From the NCBI GenBank assembly GCA_948567375.1, contig OX419761.1, positions 44,740,243 to 44,804,242 of the forward strand: a stretch of DNA of 64,000 nucleotides, given 5' to 3'. The position numbers and the translations under genes were made by a program. Below the pieces are notes generated by a model that was given only the letters and a program-made list of their open reading frames with translations, was not told the origin of the DNA and did no database searches. How positions within the stretch are numbered: the first letter of the stretch is position 1; each line of letters starts with the position of its first letter. This document shows, in pieces, positions 32,600 through 44,701 of the stretch. Source of the stretch: Lunularia cruciata. Its lineage: Eukaryota > Streptophyta > Marchantiopsida > Lunulariales > Lunulariaceae.

Positions 32600-33100
32600 G
32601 ATCCAAAGTATTGAAGACCTTTGCATGCCCAATTGCATAAAAAATCTCCTCTAGTATAGGCATGACATACCAATCAGCCCTGGTCTGTCAATTGATAGGA
32701 TGGTAATCTCCACACATTTGCCTATCTGTATAGTTGCCATGCATATCCTTCTTGGCTAGCATCACTATCGCTGACACATACTCTCCATGTGAAATCTCCA
32801 CCAAACCAGCCTCAAAAAGGTCACTACTCCAACTCTAAATCAATATCCTCTCCATATCACTATATCAATAAGGATGTTAAAAAATTGGTGTATCGCTAGT
32901 CAGCTTAATTTGTATACCAGGTCCCTTCAAAGCACTCAAATCCTTCATATTGAAGGCAAAAAAACTTGTGTGGCTCCCAAAGAACCTCCAAACCCTCTGT
33001 CTTTCCTCTCCAATAAGCTTGGGTCCAAGATGTAGCTCCCAAGTATCCATGTAATTGTAGTAGGAGTGGAAGACATGAGTATGGGAAATGCGGTTCTAGG
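32600..33100 (-). pseudogene. MET-2 reverse transcriptase N-terminus and linker
   Basis: Matches MET-1 around 15100-15590 at DNA level (reverse complement) with multiple stops; nothing else is recognised. Confidence 0.6.
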
Positions 33101-33554
33101 CTATCCAACTAGGTTCACCACTGCCATAGGTGACCTATCAACCACTACCACTGTCTGAGATTGATGCCCAACATCCAAGATATCATCAACAAGGATGTGT
33201 TCAAGTCTTTGAATCCCATCATAAGCATGATGTAAAACCTCTCTGGGTAAGAGTTTCGTCCACCAAAGACAAAGACAATGAGCCCATGATCCCACTTTGG
33301 CTGCATCTAACAATATAGTAGGTCCCATCCAAGAATGGACCTGATGTGTACTTGCCACCACTTTGGTGTGAGAATCACCCATCAAAGGAATGTTCTCCAA
33401 AAGGTAAGTTGGAGAAATGGACCAATGAACTTGGAGATGTCATAATATTTGCAACATCTCCCAAAACATGCCAGAAGAATGATCTTGGAAACCCAAACCT
33501 TGGCCAATACATGTATGTCCCTGACATGGCCATCCAGAAATTACCAAGTGAATA
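33101..33554 (-). pseudogene. MET-2 methyltransferase, C-terminal half
   Basis: Contains motif VI as MENIPLMGDS and a damaged motif VIII (WAHCLCLWWTK against RAHRLRLWW in MET-1). Motif IV sequence lies just before, near 33480-33540. OTA-C separates it from the N-terminal half at 41373. Confidence 0.8.
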
Positions 33555-33559
33555 GGCCC

Positions 33560-34237
33560 TATGAGCAGGCCTATCTCTCACTCAAGATGAACCTCTGATG
33601 GCTATTATGGTAGCGCACCATGGACTAAGAAGGCAAGGAACCCCAACTCCATCATACTCCTCCAAGGCTAACACTCCAAGACTCAAGACATTGCTCACTA
33701 GAGAACTCAATGAGAGAGAGATAGTTGCAAATGAAAGGATGATGAGTACATCCTCACCCCTTGTTTATATACTTGTGAAATAGTTACGTACCAAAGTTAC
33801 TAATTACCATGGTAACTCAAGTTACAAGTAAAGTCAAAAAGTAGAAAGGAATATCCATTCACATGGGCATATTCCCCTAAGCATATGGTCTTATCCTAAC
33901 CCAACCACTAAGTCAAGGATTCCTTCACATGGGCTATCCTTGGACTAAAGAAGAATCCAAAACAAAAAGGCTTGCGGGCCCAAGAGTTCTCAACTATTTC
34001 CTCAAAGCCAAACACCTAGGAATAATACCAAGTCAACACACTAAAATCCAAAATAGTGTTGCTCATCTTTTCTACTTCCTCTAAAGTAAGGTCCCCTCTA
34101 TCTCAACTATGACTAACTTTAGCTAACCATGACTAATATAGAACCATCCTTTATCTCTATATAAATAATATCTCTTAAGTACTTGTAATACCAAGTTAAA
34201 TATCACAATACCACACACATGCACAAATGTGTGTTAC
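33560..34237 (-). repeat. OTA-C 3' LTR
   Basis: 678-bp direct repeat of 40682-41372. Starts tatgagcagg and ends gtgttac(a) on the plus strand. The purine run ccgggggtaaa (reverse complement of 34239-34249) adjoins it in the interior. Confidence 0.9.
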
Positions 34238-34286
34238 ATTTACCCCCGGACTAAGTTTTCACTTTGTCCTCAAAGTGAAGGTCTCT

Positions 34287-34592
34287 CTACCTTCTATGGT
34301 ACATCTTCAACTTATCATGGCTAATCCTATCAAAGTGTCTTCCTCCCAACTCCTTGAGATCATAGGTGTAATTTCCCCACACCTTCTCCACTATGAAAGG
34401 TCCAAAGTACTTAGGCAAAAACTTCTTTTGCACTCTCTTGAATTGAATGGAATCAAACAACATTACCCAATCACCTTCTTTGAAAGTCTCCACCTTCTTC
34501 TTGCCTTGCCTCTTGTCATAGCTCTCCTTTTGTTTCCTTTGGGCTTGCTCCACTTGAACCATAGCAACTGCTCTTGCCTCTCCTAACTCCAT
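34287..34592 (-). pseudogene. OTA-C integrase C-terminal module
   Basis: About 100 codons with WVMLFDS, KYFGPFIVEKVWGNYTYDL and HDKLKMYH, the usual GPF/Y module that ends gypsy integrases. It lies one frame off the integrase core, indicating a small indel near 34600. No chromodomain or PHD finger follows. Confidence 0.8.
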
Positions 34593-37219
34593 GAGTTGAT
34601 CTTTCCTTGACTTCTCTGCATCACCTCCTTGTGCTTCTTCAATCTCCTATGAATGCTTTGGAAGGTAGGAAGAACAAAGTGAATAGGTAAGGTAGACTCA
34701 ATACCATACACCAATTGAAATGGAGAATATTCGGTGGAAGTCTTCATGGTTGTCCTATACTCCCATAAAACTGCATGAATCCTCTTGTCCCAATGATTTT
34801 TAGCCCCCTCCATTTCTGCATCTTTGGCCAACATCATGCACAAGGTCTGATTGGTTCTCTCTGCCAAGCCATTGGAATTTGGCTTATGGGATGTAGTTAC
34901 TCTATGTGTGATAGAGAAATGTCATAGCATGGTTGTAGTAATGCTTCCTGTAAACTCTCCTCCTCTATCAGAAACCAACTCCAAAGGGCATACAAACCTA
35001 GTGATAATGCATTCATAAAGAAATCTACCCACTTCATCTTCATTCTTGTCCCTCAATGGTCTAGCCTCGACCCAGTTGGTAAGGTAATCAATAACTACCA
35101 CAATGTACCGATTGTTCCTTGGGGTTCTATTGAGAGGTCCTACAAAATCAATTCCCCACTTCTCAAAAGGTCCTAGCAATGGAATTGATCTAAGTGGTGG
35201 AGTGGATGTAGACTTTCTAGCAAAAGCTTGACAAACATGGCAAGTTTTGCAGTAATCAAGACAATCCTTGAAAATCCCTCTCCAATGGTAACCTGCATCT
35301 AGAATCTTGAAAGTAGTCACCTTTCCTTCCAAGTGTCCTCCATATACTAAACCTTCATGAAACTCCTTTATGAGTAGGATAGACTCTTCCTTACCCACTG
35401 GTCTTTGAAGTAGACCATCTGCTCCTTGGTGAAAAAGAATATCCTCCACCATTGTGTAAGGTCTAGATCTTGCTGCAAGGGCCTTCCTCTCCCTAGCATG
35501 CATCCCTTCTGGATAGTTACCTCTTGTCACAAAATCCACAATCTCCTTGTTCTCCATTGGAATCTCTTGAGTGACTAAGATTGTCATGAGCTCCTCATCC
35601 GGGAAGGAACCATCCACTAGCTCATCTCCATCATGATCATAGGCTCTAGATAACAAATCAGCATTTGCATGTTTCTTTCTTGGCCTATCCTCAATGGTGA
35701 AGTCATACTCAGACAAGAGTATTATCCACCTTGCTAGTCTCCCTTCAACATTAGGCTTGTTGAAGATGTACTTCAAAGCCTTGTGATCCGTGACAATTGT
35801 GGCTTTCCCTCCAATCAAGTAGTGTCTAAACTTCTTGAGACCAAAGATCACTGCCAACCCTTCTCTCTCTGTGACAGAGTAGTTCTTCTCTGCTGAAACC
35901 ATCTGCCTACTAGCATAAGCTATTGGATGGTCATGCCCATCTTGGTCTAATTGACTAAGAGTGCATCCTATAGCTACATTAGAAGCATTAGTGTAGAGGA
36001 TGAAAGGCTTACTCCAATCAGGTTTAGCAAGAATTGGAGCTACAACAAGGGATTGCTTGAGCTCATCAAAAGCTTTGAGAGCCTCCTTGTCCTCCAAAAT
36101 CACCATGTAATCTACACCCTTCTTCATGTAGATGGTCAATGCATAAGCCTTGTTGGAAAATGAGAAGATGAACCTCCTATAGTATCAAACCATCCCCGAG
36201 AATTGGCATAACTTTATCAAGTTTGAAGGGAATGGAAGGTCTGAGATTTTCCTCACCTTCTCAGGATCAACTGCTATTCCATCCTTAGAGATGATGTGCC
36301 CCAAAAGTAGACCTTCTTCACATCCAAAAATGCACTTCTCTCTGTTGAGTGATGCATTTGCCCCATCCAAGCGTTGCAAGACTTTGATTAGGTGCTCAAA
36401 GTGCTCCTCCTTGCTCCCATAGACACAAAAGTCATCAATGAAGTCTCTCACAAATTTCCCAAAGAAAGGTTCAAATACCTTGTTCATGAACCGTTGGAAT
36501 GTGGCTGGAGCATTGCAAAGCTCAAAAGGCATGACCTTGAAAGTGTAAGTTCTCCAAGGTGTGGTGAACGTGGTGAGTTGTTGATGCTCTGGTGCAATCT
36601 TGATTTGGTTGTATCCACTACAACCATCTCCAAAATTGTACCTCTCATGACCTGCAACCTCTTCCAAGATCTCATCAATGAATGGTAATGGGTAGTAGTC
36701 CTTCTTGGCAACAGCATTAAGCTTCTTGTAATCCACACATACCCAAAGCTTGCCATTCTTTTTCTTCACAATGACAATTGGAGACACCTATTCTGAATTC
36801 TCCACCTCAAAGATAAATCTAACCTCCTTCAGCTTATCAATCTCCTCCTTCACAACCAAAGATATTGGTGGGCTAATGCGATGTTGCTTTTGGTGGATTG
36901 GTCTTGCATGTGACTCCACCTCTATCTTGTGCTCCTCCAAGGTGACTTCCTTCAAATCCTTGTAACTAAAAGCAAACACATGGATGAACTTGTGGAAAAT
37001 CTCCTCAAATCTCACCTTCTCCTCCTTGGTAACATTTGGGCCATACATGAGGGTAGATAACCTTCTCTCTACCTCCTCAAGTGTCAATGGTGATTTGTTT
37101 GGGTCCTTCGAAACCTCTAGCTTAGGTGCAAAATCCATAGCACACAAAGGATACACATCTGAATCAGATTCAAATTCATCCTCCTCCGTAGAAGTCTCCT
37201 TGTCCATGCTTGTGTCCAC
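34583..37219 (-). pseudogene. OTA-C reverse transcriptase - RNase H - integrase
   Basis: A single minus-strand frame with three stops (36788 TAG for Trp; 36185 TGA; 34922 TGA). Reverse transcriptase has SPIVIVKKKNGK, YPLPFIDE, GYNQI, CNAPATFQRFM and catalytic FIDD (about 36428-36439). RNase H has TNASNVAIG (usual DAS changed to NAS), TEREGLAV and VTDHKALKY. Integrase zinc finger residues (H..H, C-x2-C) are near 35240-35360. Catalytic Asp residues are in GIDFVGP and VSDRGGEF, and Glu in GLAERTNQ after the last stop. All three stops fit single transitions, so the gene was recently whole. Confidence 0.9.
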
Positions 37220-37256
37220 ACCTGAAGCTCCTTCTTCAGAATCTGATTCCCAATAA

Positions 37257-38111
37257 TCAGAAGAATGGTGTATCTGAATGTGAAGTGTTGGTGATGTTAG
37301 TCACAGGAACTATGACTCTATGGTTTGATGGCCCAATTATCAAGTACCCTTTGTGCCATCGATCAGGTGTGCGTGCTGCTCTCAACCATGGCCTCCCAAG
37401 AAGTAAGTCATAGCTTGAATCCTTCAAGACTTGGAAAGTCATGAGATTTTGAACTCCCATAACTGAAACTACCACCTTATCCATCACCCCTACTGGTCAA
37501 ACTTGTTGCTTGTTTGCCATGCTCACCACAAATGTTGAAGGTCTTGAGGGTATCATACCCAACTTCTTCATCAACCTTTTTGACATGGCATTTACTGCTG
37601 ATCTTCCATCAACCAATGCATCCTTGATGTTGTGACCATTCATTCTCACATCAATCTTGGAGGCATATTCACAAGCCTCCCATGGTGCTGGTTTGGCATC
37701 CACCACCCCCATTGATACTAGAGCTTTTTCCTTCTTCTTCCTCTTGCTCCTTGTAGAACTCAAACCACCTCTAAGCTCCTTTCTCAAGGTAGGGTTCAAA
37801 ACAATTAATTGGCCCACTGTGATGTTAGCCTTGTGACTACCAACATCCTCCAACACATTGTAGTTCCATTGTTGCTTTGAAATCAAGAAATCCTCCATCC
37901 CCAAACTTCTTCCTTGGAGTCTTTGTTGTTGATGGTGTTGAGGTGCGAGTGCTCCTAGTAGACATAGGAGTATCCTTGCTTGAAGTAAATCCTTGAGAAG
38001 AGTGAACATCTTTTGCAAAATGAGCTCTCTTCTTCTCTTGTGCCAAAAGCTCCAAATTAAGACCCTTGGAGTTTGAGCACTCTCCCTTCTCATACTTGCT
38101 CTCAACCACAT
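37257..38111 (-). pseudogene. OTA-C protease region
   Basis: Aspartic protease with active-site stretch ALVDGRSAVNAM (usual D-S/T/G-G replaced by DGR), followed by the LLLGRPWLRAA motif that ends this protease type. A TGA at 37497 interrupts it. It overlaps the gag C-terminus in a shifted frame (+1), which may be a programmed shift or an indel. Confidence 0.7.
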
Positions 38112-39114
38112 CTATGGATGCTATCCCCTTACCTTTGTTGGGATTAGGAGCCACTTGGGTTTCACTACCTCCTTCTTTTCCTCTATTGGCTCTCTCATAA
38201 CCCTTTCCTCCATGGTAAGTGGAATTTGGGCAGTTCCTTTGGATATGGCCTCTTCCTCCACAACCAAAACAATTTCTATCATTGAAATTGTTGGCTGGTT
38301 GGCCTCCTCTATATGGATAGTTTCCAGAACTCCTAGGCCCTCTCCCTACATTCTGACCCACCTCTCTCTTCTCCCATAGTTGCACCATATTGATCTTGAG
38401 ATCCGCAAGTTGTTTTGTGATGGTTTGAAGTGGATCTTTTGGTGGAGATGCAAGAACTGGAGCAACCACTACTTGTGGTGCAACCCTTGCCACCAAAGTA
38501 TCAGAAGTTCTACCATACTTGTAGCCTTGAGGAGGATGCACAACATCCTTCACCACCAAATCACTCTCATCCCCTTCCAGACTCTCCTCCATACGAATTG
38601 CAATCTTGATAGCTTCAACCTTGGAAGAAGGTTTCTCATATCTCACCTTGCTTCTAATTTGTGGTCTCAACCCTCCCACAAAATTCTTGGTGAGCATGGG
38701 CCCTATGCCAATCATTGTAGTCTCTACATCATCCCCACCCTTCCTCAACACTATGCAAAATCTGGACTCTAACTTTTCCACTCTTTCCACATAGACTCTC
38801 ACTTTCTCTCCTTCTCCTTGCTTGAGAAATGTAACCTTACTCATCAATCTCTCATAACTCTCATCAGGAAGAAAGTTCTCAATGAGTGCTGAAGTCAAAG
38901 TCTCCCAAGAGTCCTCTTCCCCATCTCTCCTCTCTCTCTTTTGGTATTCTGACTCATACCATGTAAGAGCTGCATCCTCAAAGAAATCTAGTAATAATGA
39001 GGCCCACTCATTCTTCCTCCTCTCATTGTTTCCTATGCAAGCTCTCTTGAAGTCTCTCATAAAGGCCTCCACATCTTCTCCATCCTTGCCAAAGAAAACC
39101 GGAAGTTTTCCCAT
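37837..39114 (-). CDS. OTA-C Gag
   Basis: Intact 425-codon frame. It begins MGKLPVFFGKDGEDVEAFMRDF, with the capsid core AALTWYESEYQKR, DSWETLTSALIENFLPDE, and repeated Glu-rich helices. A CCHC zinc knuckle (CFGCGGRGHIQRNC) sits at about residues 283-296, followed by a basic, serine-rich tail. Gag forms the virus-like particle and packages element RNA. The last 15 residues may be out of the original frame, since the neighbouring frame reads on into protease. Confidence 0.88.
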   Translation of the reverse strand: MGKLPVFFGKDGEDVEAFMRDFKRACIGNNERRKNEWASLLLDFFEDAALTWYESEYQKRERRDGEEDSWETLTSALIENFLPDESYERLMSKVTFLKQGEGEKVRVYVERVEKLESRFCIVLRKGGDDVETTMIGIGPMLTKNFVGGLRPQIRSKVRYEKPSSKVEAIKIAIRMEESLEGDESDLVVKDVVHPPQGYKYGRTSDTLVARVAPQVVVAPVLASPPKDPLQTITKQLADLKINMVQLWEKREVGQNVGRGPRSSGNYPYRGGQPANNFNDRNCFGCGGRGHIQRNCPNSTYHGGKGYERANRGKEGGSETQVAPNPNKGKGIASIDVVESKYEKGECSNSKGLNLELLAQEKKRAHFAKDVHSSQGFTSSKDTPMSTRSTRTSTPSTTKTPRKKFGDGGFLDFKATMELQCVGGCW

Positions 39115-39347
39115 CTTAACCCCTCACTGTCTTTCTTTTCTCTCAATTTTTTTTCTCTTTTCTTTTCTCTCACTCTATTACTAATAGAGTATATACATGA
39201 CTAACACCATCTGAGAATAATCCACTCTAGGGAACACAAAAGGTTCAGGTTGCTCCAAGATTTCTATAGCAACATCAAATCCTAGAGTGCATATTAATCT
39301 AACTCTCATGGATAGTTTATCCATAAGTTGAAAGATTATCTCCATCA

Positions 39348-39821
39348 CTAATCTTGAGAACTAGTTGATGAAGGTGGTAGTATTTCTGTAGTTGTACTAA
39401 GGCTCTCCCCAAGATCCTTCACCAAAGTCTCCAAAAGTGATTTTACTCCACTACACTCATGTCCTTTTAGAAGTCCTTCAACTCCACAAACCTCACACAA
39501 CTCCTTGGTCTTAGATCTTCTCCCTCCTAATCTTGGTGAAGAAGGTCCAACATGCAAACCTAAGTCAAGTAAGCCTCTCCTTTCCCTCAATCTCTTGCTC
39601 TCAAAGGTCAATGGACATGAACTTGCCTTATGTCCCTTCTCTCCACACAGAAAGCACTTAGACTCACTCTTTCCTCCAAGTGGTGTAGGTTTCTGGATCC
39701 TCTCAACACTCTCTTCAAATTCTATTGTAAACTCTCTTTTCCTCAAATCCACCCCTACAATCACCTCAAACCCTTGGGGAACCTTGCATAATCTCAATTT
39801 CCACTCTTGATTACCCTCCAT
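39348..39821 (-). CDS. OTA-C accessory ORF with zinc knuckle, upstream of gag
   Basis: Intact 157-codon frame between the 5' LTR leader and gag, separate from gag. Residues 57-70 form a second, independent CCHC knuckle (CFLCGEKGHKASSC), and a further Cys/His cluster (CEVCGVEGLLKGHEC) lies near 110-124. It ends in a Ser/Thr-rich tail. The N-terminal part (WKLRLCKVPQGFEVIVGVDL) is unrecognised. It may be an RNA-binding or regulatory protein. Absence of stops while pol has three suggests youth or protection. Confidence 0.65.
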   Translation of the reverse strand: MEGNQEWKLRLCKVPQGFEVIVGVDLRKREFTIEFEESVERIQKPTPLGGKSESKCFLCGEKGHKASSCPLTFESKRLRERRGLLDLGLHVGPSSPRLGGRRSKTKELCEVCGVEGLLKGHECSGVKSLLETLVKDLGESLSTTTEILPPSSTSSQD

Positions 39822-40660
39822 ATTCCCAAGATGAATCTAAACACTCAAACATGTTTTTTGTTGATCTCAAACTCCTCATGCATGAGATCTCCACTCTGCA
39901 GAATTGACCCTTCCTCACAATGTCACTCAAATCTCCCAACCAGTATGTCTGAGTCCTCTGAAATTTTGTACACTTAATTACAACTCTAGGGCGTCTTTCC
40001 TTGAAAAATTTCAGATCTTTTCATTGTGCTATTTGGCCTAGACACCTTTCTATTCAGCATGCATATTTCAGATTTAGTTTGAAAACCACCCCCTTCACTT
40101 CAAAAACTTATTACTCCCTGCGCAAGAATGATCTCTCTCTAATTTTTATGGCAGCAAAAAGGATACAATGCATTGAATTTTTTTAAAAAAATTTCAGGAT
40201 AATTCACTGAAAATTGAAGAAATGGCAGACTCTGTACAATTTTCCAGAGAGCATACCGTTGCGGGAGCACTTTACCCTATCAACTTTCAAAAATTCTAGC
40301 CCAGTGCGCATAAAAGCTCTCACAATAATTTCAAGTGTGCTAACTGAAAGATAACCCAAGCTATTATGTGTAGAAATCTCAAGTCCAGATCTCAAACTTG
40401 AGATGTTGCCCAAAATCACCTTAATCTCCAAAATCTACAATCCACCTCACACAATCTCTCCAAATCCTCTCATGTGTACAAGATGTACAAAATCACCTCA
40501 AAGACATCATAATGAACTACAGGGTATACAAATGGATCTTGGTTCTCTGACATAAGTTCAGCCCTCTCCTCTCTTAATGTTCTCTCCAAGTGAGCTCTCA
40601 TAGCCTCCTTCTGCCTAATGTAGAATTGAATGCGGAACATTATCTTGCCTTCTAGAGAGG
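39822..40660 (-). other. OTA-C leader
   Basis: About 840 bp between primer site and the accessory ORF. Short frames only (for example 40204-40431), with no recognisable domain. Confidence 0.5.
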
Positions 40661-40677
40661 TCCCGGCAACGGAACCA
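40661..40677 (-). other. OTA-C primer-binding site
   Basis: On the minus strand TGGTTCCGTTGCCGGGA, four bases after the LTR end. It resembles the TGGCGCCGTTGCCGGGGA site common in plant Athila/Tat elements. Confidence 0.75.
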
Positions 40678-40681
40678 AAAA

Positions 40682-41372
40682 TATGAGCCGGCATGTCTCT
40701 CACTCATGATGAACCTCTGATGGCTATTATGGTAGCGCACCATGGACTAAGAAGGCAAGGAACCCCAACTCCATCATACTCCTCCAAGGCTAACACTCCA
40801 AGACTCAAGACATTGCTCACTAGAGAACTCAATGAGAGAGAGATAGTTGCAAATGAAAGGATGATGAGTACCTCCTCACCCCTTGTTTACATACTTGTGA
40901 AATAATTACGTACCAAAGTTACTAATTACCGTAGTAACTCAAGTTAATAGACTAAAAGTCAAGTAAAGTCAAAAAGTAGAAAGGAATATCCATTCACATG
41001 GGCATATTCTCCTAAGCATATGGTCTTATCCTGACCCAACCACTAAGTCAAGGATTCCTTCACATAGGCTATCCTTGGACTAAAGAAGAATCCAAAACAA
41101 AAAGGCTTGCGGGCCCAAGAGTTCTCAACTATTTCCTCAAAGCCAAACACCTAGAAATAATACCAAGTCAACACACTAAAATCCAAAATAGTGGTGCTCA
41201 TCTTTTCTACTTCCTCTAAAGTAAGGTCCCCTCTATCTTAGCTATGACTAACTTTAGCTAACCATGACTAATATAGAACCATCCTTTATCTCTATATAAA
41301 TAATATCTCTTAAGTACTTGTAATGACAAGCTAAATATCACAATACCACACACATGCATAAATGGGTGTTAC
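40682..41372 (-). repeat. OTA-C 5' LTR
   Basis: 691 bp, very close to 33560-34237 with an extra aatagactaaaag segment near 40945. A TATA-like TTTATATAG lies at 41292-41301 on the minus strand, about 70 bp from the LTR start. Confidence 0.9.
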
Positions 41373-41939
41373 GGCCCATGTCTCTCCAGATCATGCGCCC
41401 CTAGTAAGGAAGTATCTGTAGGTAGGGCCTTTTGGTAAGCTATAACTGCTGACATTGGCAATAACTCTGGATATCGATAGGCCAAGTGTGCCATATGATA
41501 TAGAGAGAATCATCTAGCAGTCTCATCTCTCTCTACATACAAGTACCTCTGTACTCGTATACCCGCCTGTAATACCACAACTAGTCCAGTACTAATCCCA
41601 CCAAACAACTCCAATAGATATATCCCCTCTACTAGATACTGCCAAGCAATGACTGTGGTATCCAAAGAAGTCAAAGTAATCAACTTTAGAGGCTCATCCT
41701 CATACTCATCTCCTGATGGTTACTAAGGTTCCACTCCAAGCCTATTGCACCAATTGATCTACATGTGCCTCCTTTGAACTCCACAATGGAACATCCAAGG
41801 TGGATAGAACAATCCCACTTGTACTCCAAATCCAAGTGATCTCCTTTGGTATTAGAGTATCCTCTACATGGGTGTTCTCCTCCAACAAGTCACCAGGCCA
41901 AGTAACTGCAGCACTGAAAGCTAAAACTGATGTTGTCAT
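41373..41939 (-). pseudogene. MET-2 methyltransferase, N-terminal half
   Basis: Motif I (LLELFGGISTGL) reads near 41600-41625, followed by the RYLYVERDETAR motif II. Upstream, the frame 41742-41939 runs without a break from the protease-side sequence (SVLAFSAAVTWPGDLLEEN) into the methyltransferase. This shows protease and methyltransferase were one polyprotein and that MET-1 lost two bases at this point. Confidence 0.82.
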
Positions 41940-42277
41940 GGTCCTGGACTATAGTGAGCCAAGACTGCCACTACTTAAGTGTATTGGTAGGCAACATAGC
42001 CGTCCCTCACCAGACTACTAACCTGGTCTATAGGAGGTTGTCTCCTCCCAATAGTCAATATTGAAATCCATGGAGTATAACACTTCTCCCCCAACTAGCA
42101 CATCATATGACTCAAGTATTGTTGCAATAGCTTGAGCTCTCACCACCAAGCTATCAATTGGATGACTAGGCTGAACTTGGACAACAAGCTCCCCACGTGT
42201 GATTTATTGTGTCAAACAACCACCTAGAGATGTTTGGATCTGAAATGGACACCTCTCTACATTGGTCTTTCGTAACT

Positions 42278-42604
42278 TCAGACTACTTCAGCCTTCCCCA
42301 ACATAAGGGGTTGTGCACCAAAGTCTAACAAGACTCTCTGTGGTGTATAGACCTTCCCTGAAGATCCCACCAAGCAGAAAATCTCCCTTTGGTTATCCAA
42401 TAGGACAACACCAGATGTGAACCGTGCTCTCTCAAAGGCCGGTCTAGCTGGCAACTCCTCTAGTCTAGCCGTTGCTGCTTGCCATAAACCACTGGTTGCT
42501 GAACGGATCCCATGCTCCTCAACCAAATTAGCTCCACTATCAACCACCTCTGTTATAGTAGTAAGAACCACATCATCCTTACTCTCATAAAGCATGGCAG
42601 CCAA
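42278..42604 (-). pseudogene. MET-2 protease
   Basis: Collinear with MET-1 12840-13130. The active site reads L-L-D-F-G-A instead of LLDSGA, and stops follow. Upstream sequence PAFERARFTSGVVLLDNQR is well conserved between copies. Confidence 0.8.
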
Positions 42605-42922
42605 CTAGAACATTGGGGTTGGGTCAACTCCCAATGTAAACATGTCATGGGTTGAAAACAAAGGGCACCGTATAATCAGCTGAGCCGCCCCCAACATCAT
42701 GCTAGACTCAGTCTATGTAGTAGTAGGTGGCTGACTGATCATGCACTCCATCACCACCTACCACACTTGCACTAGGACATCTAGGAGCCATGGATGTTGT
42801 CTACAATGCCTCAGATAACATGAAAGATTGAGGAAGTCTGACCTATCTTCCAACCTCTCTTCTCTGTAAGTCCAACTCCACTAATGCTCCTCTAGGCTCT
42901 GGAGCACGTACTACACTCCTAG

Positions 42923-44588
42923 TCACTGTTGCAGATGCATCCACCTATGCTGCTCTGCACATGAAGTCCAAAGCATCTCTATCACCAACATATGTGGAAG
43001 CCTCAGCACCCAAATCTGATCTCCTCTAAGCAATGGCCATACTAGCCAATCTTTGCTCCAACTACTCAATCCAAGTAGCCATAGTTGTATCAGAAGTGAG
43101 TGCAGGTATTGCACCCCTACTAGGTGTAGATCCTCTACCACCACCTCTACCACCTTGTCCTCCATGAACTAGAGCTCCTCTACTACTTGCCATAACAACC
43201 TTACCACTCCGTAACTTTGAGTATAGGTCAAAGCACCGGTCACTAGTGTGACCAAATCTGTGGCAATGCTCACATTGCCTCTGTGCTAGTTGTGATGCAC
43301 CCAAGGTATCAGGTCCACTACCCTAAGTATACTCTCTCTGATGGTGAGGTCCACCACAAGTCCAACAAGCAACACCACTACTCATTGGCTGTTGCTGACC
43401 CAAAAATGAAGGTAAGGGTCTAACTCCACTAGGCCTTCTACTCGCTCCATAGGATTTGGGCTGTCCATCTTGTCCTCAAAAACCAACTGGGCATGGTGCA
43501 CTCTACTGCACTCTAGAAGAAGTGATGGCCATGGATGAGGTCTCCCTACCAAATCCAGATGTCACCACTCTCTCCTCCATGATATTGAGCTCAATATGCT
43601 CAGCCAAACCAAAGACCACTGCCATAGTAGGCAAAGTAGCCTGTAACAATGTAGCATCACAAACTCTACGTTGCAACTCCTTGTCCAATATCCCATACCA
43701 AAACTGGACTACTTGGGCCTCAATAACTCCCTGAGTAAAACTGATCAACCACCTCATGCAAGTATATGCCTTGCATAAGCTCTCTCTAGCCTTCCACTGG
43801 AACTCCTGCAATCTCCTCAGCTTGTCAATCCGCACTCCTTGGTAGTTTTGCCTCAAACACAAGAAGAACTTCACCATGGAGTTAAACCCCGGTACCACAC
43901 CACCTCCTATAGCGGTACCTCCACTTGTAGAAGCACTATCTCCAGCTAGTGCACCTCCACTAGCTCCACCAACACTACTTGAGCTAGAACTCGTAGGTAT
44001 AGCCAATCTACTCCTGGCTACCAAACCTGAAGTGATAGAGACATAGTTCGGAGACCAATACTATCTCCATAACTCAATCTCCTCCAAATGAGCTCTCCTC
44101 AACTCATGGTAGTCATCTATTGGTGGACCCTCCAGATGCTACAACAACCCCTTCCATACCATGAAGGGCATAAACAAAGTCTGGTTCCGCATCTATTGCA
44201 GATCACACCAACTATCAAACTCTTGGATGAAGTCATCCAACTCAATGGTACCCACTATACAAGAGTAATGCCTAGGGCCTTTGGAGGCCCCATAAATCTT
44301 GTCCATGTCCCACAACAACTGTGTAGACACACCAAGTGCACTCTCAACTAAATAAGCTCATGTGTCAAACTCCAACTTAGAGTCAATCTTCTCCCTCACT
44401 GGGACCTGAGATACAGGTTGATACCAAGTGCCACTCTGAGTAAACCCACTACGTACTGCAAGGTTAACTCCTCTAGAGTCCCCAATGACCTCCGTCATGA
44501 CAAAGTAACGGCAACTGCAACTGCAAATTGGAACCACAACCTGCAACCGCAAGTACCTCACCAAGTGCCAATACCAACTAAGCACCAC
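42923..44588 (-). pseudogene. MET-2 gag
   Basis: Broken into several frames (44358-44588, 43503-44024, 43062-43304, 42923-43165). The second zinc knuckle CEHCHRFGHTSDRC is intact (about 43240-43281); the first is at 43330-43375 and damaged. The capsid-like segment VEFFLCLRQNYQGVR matches MET-1 near 11530. Confidence 0.8.
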
Positions 44589-44701
44589 CCACTAATGTAA
44601 CTCTAACTGATATAACTACACTAGGGGAAAGGGCAACCTGTAACTTGCTATCACAACACGCACTCTCACGATCTGCAGGTCATCACTTCCTACCTCACCG
44701 G

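Larger units (their letters stand above)
33560..41372 (-). mobile_element. OTA-C: Ty3/gypsy element nested in the MET-2 methyltransferase
   Basis: Minus-strand element with LTRs 33560-34237 and 40682-41372 and target duplication GGCCC (33555-33559 and 41373-41377). MET-1 near 14050 shows the empty site. Order: 5' LTR, primer site, an accessory zinc-knuckle ORF, gag, protease, reverse transcriptase, RNase H, integrase, 3' LTR. No chromodomain. The LTRs are very alike apart from a short indel and scattered bases, so this is among the youngest insertions. Gag and the upstream ORF are intact, while pol has three in-frame stops. Confidence 0.92.
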
